Source: Singulisphaera sp. GP187
Lineage (GTDB): Bacteria > Planctomycetota > Planctomycetia > Gemmatales > Gemmataceae
Assembly: GCA_945905925.1 (NCBI GenBank)
Contig: CAMDQN010000003.1
Span: forward strand, 34,705 to 98,704
Direction: 5' to 3'
Length of the DNA stretch: 64,000 nucleotides
Part shown: piece by piece, positions 23,501 to 29,841 of the stretch
Layout of the letters: the number at the start of each line of letters is the position of its first letter
How positions within the stretch are numbered: position 1 is the first letter of the stretch
The notes under the pieces: generated by a model
What the model saw: only the letters and a program-made list of their open reading frames with translations
The model's database searches: none
Told to the model about the DNA's origin: nothing
Made by a program: the position numbers and the translations under genes

Positions 23501-25724
23501 GGTCGCGGCTCGGGTCGCGGAGGTTGTGTTGCATGTGCCCGATGATCGGGTTCTGCCAGTCGATGAAGTACAACGCGCCGTCCGGTCCGGTCTTACAATC
23601 GACGGGCCGGAAGTTCGGGTCGCTGCTGTTCAGAATCGGTTCTTGCTCCTGACCCGCGAGACTGCCGCCGTTGTCCGAGAGCTTGTATCGCAGAATGCCC
23701 TGAAACCCGATGCAGTTCGTTACGATGAGATTGCCGTCCCAATCTGCGGGGAAGTGCTTACTTGAGAGAATCTCCATACCGCCACACGGTCGCGTGCGCT
23801 GGTTATACACGCGCGGCGGGCTGGGGTGCTTGCTGTTCGGGTTGCCGTTGATGTTCGGCCCGGGCAGGTAGCCGCTAAAGAGGGGCGCGTGATAAGGCTG
23901 CGCGCCGGTGCCGTCCACCACGATGTCCTGACCCCACCGGTCGAACACGTGGCCGTGCGGGTTGGCGAAGTTGTGCGCGACGTACACGTCGAACTTCTGC
24001 GTGCGCGGCTCGTAGCGGAACACGCCGCCGTCGCCGAGGCGTTTGGCCCGGCCATACGGGTCTTCGACCTGCGAGCGGTGGAACGTGCCTTCCTGGAAGT
24101 ACAGCGCGCCGCCCGGGTCGAGTACGAAGCTGTTGGCGGTGTGGTGCGTGTCGGCGGTGTCGAGACCGTGAAGGATGCGCTCGCGGATGTCGGCCTTGTC
24201 GCCGCCCTTCGAGTCCTTGAGGAACATGAGGTCGGGCGCCTGCGCGACGATCACGCCGCCGTTGTAGAACTCGAATCCGGTCGGGTTCTGCAACCCGTCG
24301 GCGAACGTGGTCATCTTATCGGCCTTGCCGTCGCCGTTGGTGTCCTCGAAGATCAGGATTTTGTCGTTGTACGGCTCGCCCGGCTTCCAGTGTGGGTAGT
24401 TGGGCCACACCGCGACCCACAACCGGCCCTTCGTGTCCCACGCCATTTGGACCGGCTTTGCCAGTTCCGGCCACTGTTCCTCGCTCGCGAAGAGATTGAC
24501 CTTCAAGCCCTTGCCGACGGTCATCGACTTGATCGCTTCTTCGCCGGAGAGGAACAAGTGTGTGCCGTTCGGCCCCTTGCCCGGCTTGTTCGTCGCAACT
24601 GGCACCGACTTCGGCACGTTGCTGTCGTCCGCCTTTGCTTCTTTGCCTTTCGCGATCTCCCAGACGACCTTGTCGCGGTTCGCGGTCATGATGTCGAGCG
24701 TTTCGAGTTCCTTCTGAACGACCTCGTAGTTGGTCTGTCCACCGATGAATTTGAGCCACGCCCGCCCGCCGTAGGTGGAGTAACCGTCGGTGACGCGGTA
24801 CCGCTGATACCAGTGGAACGCCTTGTCCTGCACCGCCGGGCGGAGTTTCGCCACGAGTGCTTCATTCGGAGGGGCGTACTTGCCCGCGACCGGGAAGAGG
24901 GTCGCGTCGATCGCCTCCGCGAGCTTGTGGTTGCCGTCGTCGTTGAGGTGGACGCCGTTGATCGTGAGCGACTTCTTCGCGCCGACGTACGCGCCCTTCA
25001 TCGGGGTGAACAAGTCGTGGAAGTGGGCGCCGTTCGCCTTCGCGACTTCGGCCATCGCCTTCGTGTACAGTTCCAGGTTCTTGTTGATGCCCTCAGCGGC
25101 CGCGCCGGTCGGCAGGTTCGGCGACTTGTGATCCTCGAACGCGATCGGTGAGAACAGCACGAGTCGCGGGGCCGACTTGCCGTTGTACTTCTGCGCGAGG
25201 GTGTGCTTGATGAACGCGGCGAGATCGTCCTTGAACTTGGGCAGACCGGGTTCGCCGGCGAACGACTCGCTGTAGCCGAAGAACGCGAAGATCACGTCCG
25301 CGTTCGTGCCGGCCTTCTCGAACCGATTGGGATTCACCACGCTCTTGTTCGCAACCGCGTTCGGTTGCGGCACCGGGGCGCTGGCGCTCAACCACTGGTC
25401 CGGTGTCCCGAAGTCCTGGGACCGGAGCCGCAGGGTGACCTCGTCGCCGGAGTAGCCGAGATTGCGGATCGTGAGGTCATGGTTCGGGAGGCGCGCGTGC
25501 AGGAACGTTTCGAGCCAGCCGTCGTGCTGCATACGCTCGGCGAGCGTGTTGCCGATGATGCAAACGTGATCGCCCTTCTCCAGTTTGAATTCACCCAGCG
25601 GGGGTGGATCGGCCGCCGCGACCGGCGCGGTTGGAACAGCGGGAGGGGGTGCGAGTAGTGCGAGCAGTACGGCGGCCGACCCCAACAGGAGGCCGACGGC
25701 GAGGAGAGAACGCCCGACGGACAT
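20595..25724 (-). CDS. Giant PVC-type heme/copper protein: SGNH + propeller + HEAT + discoidin-like + cupredoxin + cytochrome c
   Basis: This exported protein of 1709 residues starts at the ATG at 25724 with signal segment MSVGRSLLAVGLLLGSAAVL. Residues about 45-290 are SGNH-hydrolase-like (GDHVCIIGNTLAERM, later INGVHLNDDGNHKLAEAI). From about residue 395 a propeller of the PVC-type membrane-bound dehydrogenase kind begins (VQMAWDTKGRLWVAVWPNYP, FVLDPGGALYFQEGTFH). HEAT-like helical repeats cover about 770-1090. A discoidin-like domain covers about 1140-1260 (ASRAIDGKTDGAYSAN, DPWWEVDLGREAAIEKIVVW). A type-1 copper domain lies at about 1395-1500, with MPHNF, then YVCTYPGHWRRMHG giving the His, Cys, His and Met ligands. 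CVACH near residue 1571 is a c-type heme site. The set suggests a periplasmic electron-transfer enzyme; the substrate is unknown. Confidence 0.88.
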   Translation of the reverse strand: MSVGRSLLAVGLLLGSAAVLLALLAPPPAVPTAPVAAADPPPLGEFKLEKGDHVCIIGNTLAERMQHDGWLETFLHARLPNHDLTIRNLGYSGDEVTLRLRSQDFGTPDQWLSASAPVPQPNAVANKSVVNPNRFEKAGTNADVIFAFFGYSESFAGEPGLPKFKDDLAAFIKHTLAQKYNGKSAPRLVLFSPIAFEDHKSPNLPTGAAAEGINKNLELYTKAMAEVAKANGAHFHDLFTPMKGAYVGAKKSLTINGVHLNDDGNHKLAEAIDATLFPVAGKYAPPNEALVAKLRPAVQDKAFHWYQRYRVTDGYSTYGGRAWLKFIGGQTNYEVVQKELETLDIMTANRDKVVWEIAKGKEAKADDSNVPKSVPVATNKPGKGPNGTHLFLSGEEAIKSMTVGKGLKVNLFASEEQWPELAKPVQMAWDTKGRLWVAVWPNYPHWKPGEPYNDKILIFEDTNGDGKADKMTTFADGLQNPTGFEFYNGGVIVAQAPDLMFLKDSKGGDKADIRERILHGLDTADTHHTANSFVLDPGGALYFQEGTFHRSQVEDPYGRAKRLGDGGVFRYEPRTQKFDVYVAHNFANPHGHVFDRWGQDIVVDGTGAQPYHAPLFSGYLPGPNINGNPNSKHPSPPRVYNQRTRPCGGMEILSSKHFPADWDGNLIVTNCIGFQGILRYKLSDNGGSLAGQEQEPILNSSDPNFRPVDCKTGPDGALYFIDWQNPIIGHMQHNLRDPSRDRTKGRIYKVTYDGRAPSQSPPIAGESIENLVKLLEHPEDRVRYRAKLELGAHKSADVIKVAKSFAEKPRGDDEAGAHAVLESLWVHQYHNTVDVELLNRVLGSKDFRARAAAVRVLCEWRDRIPDSLELLKKAGGDNHPRVRLEAVRAASFFSVPEAAEVVFVAQDKPADQFVDHVAKETMKALDPIVKKAIAEKRPIKFTTAAGARYFLKSVATEDLLKMDRTSAVFLELLFRPGVRDEFRREALTGLAKQDKKPELDVLVSAIKTHDEGAATEESVAFDLARLLSSRPHAELVAARADLETLATKGRTATTRELGYVALIAADVDIEKAWALATKSVSALQDFIIAAPMVRDPGARAALYPKVKALLTGLPPDLAKTVEKGASVKGRYVRIELPGKQRTLTLAEVQVFSEGTNVALKGKASQSSTGSTGVASRAIDGKTDGAYSANTSTHTMEGTDDPWWEVDLGREAAIEKIVVWNRTDGALGGRLANFTVRILDADKKTVFQSLKNPVPKENAEFKIGPGSPERLIRRSAMFALATVRGQETDAFKAIARFLSDESDRASAVQALLRIQTRDWPKDDAKATLDAVMKHIRSLPVADRTSTTALDFMQLGEGLAGLLPPAEAKAARKELADIGVRVIRVGTLFDQMSYDKERLVVAAGKPVEFAFENTDIMPHNFVIVTPGNLQKIGDAAEAFATTPGAAAAQYVPDMPAGVVLLKSKLLQSRQAEQLKFVAPKEPGIYPYVCTYPGHWRRMHGALYVVADLEAYQENPEAYLAKNPLTVKDELLKFNRPRTEWKIEELTDAVKEVEAKGGRNFANGKQMFTVGTCVACHKFGGQGNEFGPDLMKLDAKVFKTGADVLDHILDPAKRIEDKYAAYRFVLKNEKVLLGMVVEEKDGIVKVIENPLASAKPIEIKVTDIDTRTKAPTSMMSKGLLDKLSRDEILDLLAYVWGRADPKSKFFGDGHNH

Positions 25725-25803
25725 GGAGAGTCTCCGGTATGGTTGCGAGGGCGTGAGCAGTTTGTAGGTGTGTTGTACCAGACTGGTGGGTCAGGTTGAA
25801 GGG

Positions 25804-25861
25804 TTAGCCGCAAGCCGAAGGCGAGCGTCAAGGTGCGCGATCGCCTTCGGCTTGCGGCTAA
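25804..25861. repeat. Perfect 21-bp inverted repeat overlapping the CobW-like gene stop
   Basis: TTAGCCGCAAGCCGAAGGCG (25804-25823, plus A) and TCGCCTTCGGCTTGCGGCTA (25841-25860, plus A) are exact reverse complements around a 16-base loop. The right arm contains the stop codon of the CobW-like gene (25858-25860), so the hairpin would form immediately at the 3' end of that mRNA and can act as its terminator. It looks like a third family of dispersed intergenic palindromes. Confidence 0.85.
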
Positions 25862-26913
25862 CGAGGCAGAAGACTCATCACCAACTCGCGCTCGAAGGCA
25901 TCCCAGTCGAGGCCGTTGGCGAAAACTTCGAGGCGGCTGTCGCGGCGATACGTGGTTGGCGCGACGCTCATCGCGGTGCCGGAGCGGTTTACGGTCGCCC
26001 ATTCATCGACAAGGTGAAACACGCCTTTCAGACGCGACACTTCCTTGGTGTTCGCGAGCAGCGCGAGGAGCTTTCCCTCGTCGAACACGTCGGCCGGGTC
26101 GAACACCCATCCGCACGCGGGGCCGTTGGGCGTAAGGTAACGCTTCGCGGAAGAACCTCTCCCCCCAACCCCCTCCCCTAAGAAGGGAGGGGGAGCCAGA
26201 ACAGAAGGAGAAGAAGCTGTTGCTGCTTCTCTTACTCCCCCTCCCTTTTTAGGGGAGGGGGTTGGGGGGAGAGATTGCCTCTCTTGCGGGTACAGCGGCA
26301 ATCGCTCGTCGTTGGCGCTCAGGTCGAGCCACGCGGGGTCGATGCGCCCGTGCGTCGTGCCCGCGATGAGGAGCTTCGGCGGGAACAGTCCGTTGGCCCA
26401 AGTCTGGAAGTCGGTCACCAGTTCCGGGGTCGCGAGGTCGAGTTTGTTCATCACGAGCACGTCGGCCATCTGAATCTGATCGACGAAGATGGGGTTGTCT
26501 CGCATCTCCGGCTTAGCGAAGTCGTGCGGGTCAACGATCCCGAGCGTGGCGCGCACGTCGAGGCGCCCGTGGTAGCTCATGCGGAGCGAGTCGAGTAGCC
26601 GCGCCGGGTGGCCCAACCCCGTCGTTTCGATGATGAGTCGTTCGGGGCGCGCTTCGAGCAGAAGGAAGTGAATTGCGACCGGCAGGAACGGGGCGCTCGC
26701 GCAGCACACGCACCCGCCGCCGACCTCCTTCACCGTCACGCCGTCCGGCGCGCTGCCTTCAATAAATACATCGTCGATGGAAACGGAGCCGTACTCGTTC
26801 ACCAGCACCGCCCACCGCGAACCGGGCGCCTTGCGCTGGAGCATGTCGATGACGGCCGTTGTCTTGCCGACACCGAGGAACCCGGTGATCAGATTGGTCG
26901 GAACAGATTGCAT
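25858..26913 (-). CDS. CobW/COG0523-family GTPase with in-frame palindromic-element insertion
   Basis: COG0523 proteins are G3E GTPases acting as metal chaperones, linked for example to zinc or cobalt/cobalamin enzymes. The ATG at 26913 gives 351 residues. The P-loop is GFLGVGKTT (11-19) and GGGCVCCAS near residue 66 supplies the family CxCC metal motif. ETTGLGHPARLLDSL and VMNKLDLATPELV are the switch and NKLD nucleotide-specificity motifs. Residues about 212-253 are encoded by a palindromic element (LPPTPSPKKGGG, then APPPFLGEGVGGRG) placed between the GTPase domain and the C-terminal CobW domain (WVFDPADVFDEGKLLALLAN). The reading frame stays open across it. It follows the RraA-like gene by 48 bases. 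The metal and the partner are unknown. Confidence 0.9.
   Translation of the reverse strand: MQSVPTNLITGFLGVGKTTAVIDMLQRKAPGSRWAVLVNEYGSVSIDDVFIEGSAPDGVTVKEVGGGCVCCASAPFLPVAIHFLLLEARPERLIIETTGLGHPARLLDSLRMSYHGRLDVRATLGIVDPHDFAKPEMRDNPIFVDQIQMADVLVMNKLDLATPELVTDFQTWANGLFPPKLLIAGTTHGRIDPAWLDLSANDERLPLYPQERQSLPPTPSPKKGGGVREAATASSPSVLAPPPFLGEGVGGRGSSAKRYLTPNGPACGWVFDPADVFDEGKLLALLANTKEVSRLKGVFHLVDEWATVNRSGTAMSVAPTTYRRDSRLEVFANGLDWDAFERELVMSLLPR
26155..26276. repeat. Palindromic element copy 1, inside CobW-like gene
   Basis: The outer arms are AACCTCTCCCCCCAACCCCC and GGGGGTTGGGGGGAGAG (one mismatch). Each half also contains its own inner palindrome, CCCCTCCC-CTAAGAA-GGGAGGGG. The spacer (AGAACAGAAGGAGAAGAAG...) is nearly the same as in copy 2. 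The total is about 122 bases. It is read in frame on the minus strand by the host gene. Confidence 0.9.
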
Positions 26914-26961
26914 CAGCGCGCCTGGAGGTGGTGCGAAACCGCGAGCGGATTCAAAGCCACA

Positions 26962-27624
26962 TTATAAGATGCCGAACTTCTTGAACGCCTCGGCAGTGGT
27001 CATTCCAGATGCGAGCGCCTTCCGCACCAGGTTCTCGCCGCTCACCTTCTCTTCCGCCAACCGCAGCGTTTCTTCCGCGGCGCTGCTGGGCACGACCACC
27101 ACGCCATCGTGGTCCGCGAGGATCAGGTCGCCGGGGTACACCAGCACGTCCGCGCACGAGATCGGGACGTTGTGCGCTGTCACGTCGAGCCTACCGAGAC
27201 TGTCGGCGGGGTGAAACCCAACGTGGAACACCGGGAAGTTCATCGCTTTGATCGCGAGCGAATCGCGTGTCGGGCCGTCGAGGATGACGCCGCGACAGCC
27301 GCGATAGTTCGCGGAGGTGGAGAGGAGTTCGCCCCAGAAACTGCACGCGCTTTCGGAGACGACGAGGACGTCGCCCGACTGGAGCGAATCGACGGCCGCG
27401 AGTTCGCCCGCGTACGGGTGAGCCGGGACGAGGTCGCGTGCGGGAACGGTCTGCACGGTGAGCGCGAAGCCCGCACACTTTGCTTCGGCCCAGAGCGGGC
27501 GCACGCGCGAGTTCATGCTCTGGTTGCGGAACCCGATCTTGTCGAGCACGTCCGCGACAACGGGCGTGTACAGTTTGGCGAGCCGATCGACCCATTCGAC
27601 CAGGCGTTTCGGGGGGCTGCTCAT
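26962..27624 (-). CDS. RraA-family protein
   Basis: RraA-fold proteins include the RNase E inhibitor RraA and 4-hydroxy-4-methyl-2-oxoglutarate/oxaloacetate aldolases; many bacterial homologues have uncharacterised aldolase-type roles. The ATG at 27624 (MSSPPKRLVEWVDRLAKLYT) gives 220 residues. Motifs include TPVVADVLDKIG, GELAAVDSLQSGDVLVV and the G-x-x-RD motif DGPTRDS near residue 117, whose Arg and Asp bind substrate and metal in aldolase members. DLILADHDGVVVVPSSAAEE follows near the C-terminus. Its start overlaps the stop of the upstream TIM-barrel gene by four bases (ATGA), so the two are translationally coupled. This favours a carbohydrate or keto-acid metabolic role over RNase control (inference). 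Confidence 0.9.
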   Translation of the reverse strand: MSSPPKRLVEWVDRLAKLYTPVVADVLDKIGFRNQSMNSRVRPLWAEAKCAGFALTVQTVPARDLVPAHPYAGELAAVDSLQSGDVLVVSESACSFWGELLSTSANYRGCRGVILDGPTRDSLAIKAMNFPVFHVGFHPADSLGRLDVTAHNVPISCADVLVYPGDLILADHDGVVVVPSSAAEETLRLAEEKVSGENLVRKALASGMTTAEAFKKFGIL

Positions 27625-28592
27625 GCTTGTGCCACCGCCTTCATCTTGGTGAGGCCGATCTTCGCGACCACGTGCGGGTCTTGCTTCCAGTAATCGCGGT
27701 TGAACAGTTCCAGCGAGAGGAACCCCGCGTATCCCATCTTCCGCAGCGCCGCGAACACTTCTTTGAGTGGTGCGATGCCGTCGCCGGGGTACACGCGGTC
27801 CGCGTCGTTAATCTTGTCGCGCTCGATCTTCGGGTAGTCGTTGACGTGGAAGATCCCGATCGCGGACGCGGAAAGTAATGGAAGCCCCGAGAAGTCGGAA
27901 CCGCCTTTGTAGAGGTGGTACACGTCGGGGAGAACGCACCCCCGCGCGTCGCCGCACTCGATGGCGACCAACAAGGCTTCGCCGAGACGCCGAAGCGTCT
28001 TCGAGAAGCCCCAGACTTCGACGATGGGTGTCACGCCCATCTTCGCGCCGACTTCCATCAGTGCCCGGTAGCGGTCGGCCGCAGCGACCAGATCAATGAT
28101 CGGTTGCGTGAACTTCGGGTCGTCGCGTTTGCTGGTGCCCCCGGTCGCGCCGACGGGTGGGGCCGCGATCCGGGGACAGCCGATTTCCGCGGCCCAGTCC
28201 ATGTCGCGCTTCGCTTGCTCCAGACCCTTCTTGCGGCGGTCGGCGTCTTCCACAATCCACTCCGCGAAGCCGATCACGTCGGGCACCTTCAGGCCTGCGT
28301 CGGTGATTCGCTTGCGGAGTTCCTTGAGTGTGCCGCCGGATTTCAGGTACGCGTCGATCTCGGAGGTCCACGGCTCGAACGCGTCGTAGCCGGCCTTCGA
28401 TGCGATGTCGATGAGGTCGGTTATCGGGCGCGATTTGCCGCCGCCTTTGCCGTCGGCTTCGCGCACGGTGCTGGTATTCAGGCAGAAGCCGAACGCGTGC
28501 TTCGGCGAGTCCGCTTGTGCTTCGCTCGCGGTCATCGCAAGCCCTCCGGCGGCGCCGGCGAGCAGCGCGCGGCGGGAGATGTTGCTAGTCAT
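27621..28592 (-). CDS. Tat-exported xylose-isomerase-like TIM-barrel protein
   Basis: This 323-residue sugar phosphate isomerase/epimerase-type protein starts at the ATG at 28592. The N-terminus MTSNISRRALLAGAAGGLAM is a twin-arginine signal, so export in folded form is likely. The ORF-track start lies far upstream inside another gene. The AP-endonuclease-2 fold shows in AGYDAFEPWTSEIDAY, GVTPIVEVWGF (a metal-ligand Glu), VLPDVYHLYKGGSDFSG, FHVNDYPKIERDK and YAGFLSLELFNRDYWKQDPH. This is the usual set of Glu, Asp and His ligands for a divalent metal. It is coupled by ATGA to the RraA-like gene and lies 28 bases after the polyketide synthase gene. The substrate is unknown. Confidence 0.9.
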   Translation of the reverse strand: MTSNISRRALLAGAAGGLAMTASEAQADSPKHAFGFCLNTSTVREADGKGGGKSRPITDLIDIASKAGYDAFEPWTSEIDAYLKSGGTLKELRKRITDAGLKVPDVIGFAEWIVEDADRRKKGLEQAKRDMDWAAEIGCPRIAAPPVGATGGTSKRDDPKFTQPIIDLVAAADRYRALMEVGAKMGVTPIVEVWGFSKTLRRLGEALLVAIECGDARGCVLPDVYHLYKGGSDFSGLPLLSASAIGIFHVNDYPKIERDKINDADRVYPGDGIAPLKEVFAALRKMGYAGFLSLELFNRDYWKQDPHVVAKIGLTKMKAVAQA

Positions 28593-28620
28593 TCGCCTAT
28601 CCTCGTGTGATGCAATTCTT

Positions 28621-29841
28621 TTACACGAACAGCGCGGCTTCCGCCACAAGTCCCGGGCCGAACCCGAGCGCGACGCACGGCCGAGGGGCGTTCTCTTCGC
28701 GCAATCGCCGCAGGATGAACAGCACGGTAGGGCTGGACATGTTGCCGTATTCCGCGAACACGCTCCGCGACGGCTTGAGGGCTTCGACGGAGAGAGAGAG
28801 ACTCTCTTCGACGGCGGACACGATCTTCGGCCCGCCGGGGTGAATGGCCCAGCTCCGCACGTCCGCGAGTGACAACCCGTTGTCACCGAGCCACGCGCCG
28901 AGCCACGGCTTGAGGTGCGTGGCGATTAATCTCGGCACGCGGCGCGACAACGACATCTCGAACCCGTGATCGCCGACGGTCCAACTCATGTCCGCGACGG
29001 AATCGGGGATGAGGCACGAACCGGAGGCGGCGAGGGACCAAGGGCGCGAAAAACCCCTCCCCGCAACCCCCTCCCCTAAGAAGGGAGGGGGAGACAGACC
29101 AGAAGGAGAAGACGCTGTTGCTTCTTCTCTTGCTCCCCCTCCCTTCTTAGGGGAGGGGGTTGCGGGGAGGGGTTCTTCCGCGCACCCCACCACGGCCGCG
29201 GCTCCGTCGGCGAAGATTGCGTTCGCGATGAGTTTGTCTGCGGCGCTGCCGTAGTAGTAGTGCAGGCTGCTCAGTTCCACGGCGCACACCAGCACGCGCG
29301 CGGCCGGGTTGGAACTCGCGAACGCGTTCGCCACGCGCAGCCCGTTCAGCGCGCCGTGGCACCCCATGAACCCGACGTGCGTGCGCGCCACGGTGGGCTT
29401 CAACCCGAGACTGGTGATGAGCGCGAAGTCCACGCCCGGCGCAACGAACCCGGTACACGACACGGTGACGAGGTGGGTGAGCGACTCCGGGGCGAAGCCG
29501 GCTTCGGCCAGCGCCGACGCGGACGCCCGCAGCGCGAGCGGCCCGGCTTCCTGCGCGTAAATCTCCATCCGCTCGCCGGTGGTCGGCCCAACGCCCTCGT
29601 TCTCCGCGCTAGGCAGGAACGGCGAACCGCTGTCGGTGGTGCCGTTGAGCACGTCGCCAACGACCGGACCGCCGATCACCTGGAACCGGCGCGCGATGCC
29701 GCTGTTCGCGTAGATCGGGCCGAGCCACGTCGAAGTGCGCACGTCGGGCCCCGCGAGTACACGGGCTAGCCCCAGCCCGTCCTCAGCGGTCACGGCGTCC
29801 GGCGGGTGCGCGATGCCGAGGCCGTGAATCGCGAAGCTCAT
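28621..29841 (-). CDS. Type III polyketide synthase with in-frame palindromic-element insertion
   Basis: Type III PKS enzymes are homodimeric ketosynthases that condense acyl-CoA starters with malonyl-CoA to alkylpyrones or alkylresorcinols. The ATG at 29841 (MSFAIHGLGIAHPPDAVT) overlaps the upstream stop as ATGA and gives 406 residues. The catalytic triad is present: Cys near residue 129 in VTVSCTGF, His near 334 in WAIHPGGPKIV, Asn near 367 in YGNMSSPTVLF. GFGPGLVAEA is the C-terminal motif. Residues about 222-263 come from palindromic element copy 2 (LPATPSPKKGGG, then PPPFLGEGVAGRG). They fall after FADGAAAVVG, in a surface loop of the thiolase fold, so the enzyme may tolerate them. It follows FAD oxidoreductase and methyltransferase genes, an arrangement like the srs phenolic-lipid operon. 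The product is unknown. Confidence 0.93.
   Translation of the reverse strand: MSFAIHGLGIAHPPDAVTAEDGLGLARVLAGPDVRTSTWLGPIYANSGIARRFQVIGGPVVGDVLNGTTDSGSPFLPSAENEGVGPTTGERMEIYAQEAGPLALRASASALAEAGFAPESLTHLVTVSCTGFVAPGVDFALITSLGLKPTVARTHVGFMGCHGALNGLRVANAFASSNPAARVLVCAVELSSLHYYYGSAADKLIANAIFADGAAAVVGCAEEPLPATPSPKKGGGAREEATASSPSGLSPPPFLGEGVAGRGFSRPWSLAASGSCLIPDSVADMSWTVGDHGFEMSLSRRVPRLIATHLKPWLGAWLGDNGLSLADVRSWAIHPGGPKIVSAVEESLSLSVEALKPSRSVFAEYGNMSSPTVLFILRRLREENAPRPCVALGFGPGLVAEAALFV
29051..29175. repeat. Palindromic element copy 2, inside type III PKS gene
   Basis: The arms are AAACCCCTCCCCGCAACCCC...AAGAAGGGAGGGGGAG and its reverse complement ending GGGGTTGCGGGGAGGGGTT. The spacer closely matches copy 1 (CCAGAAGGAGAAGACGCTGTT). 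It is open in frame on the minus strand within the PKS. The plus strand encodes an equivalent open peptide (LPATPSPKKGGG...PPPFLGEGVAGRG) because the element is palindromic. Confidence 0.92.
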
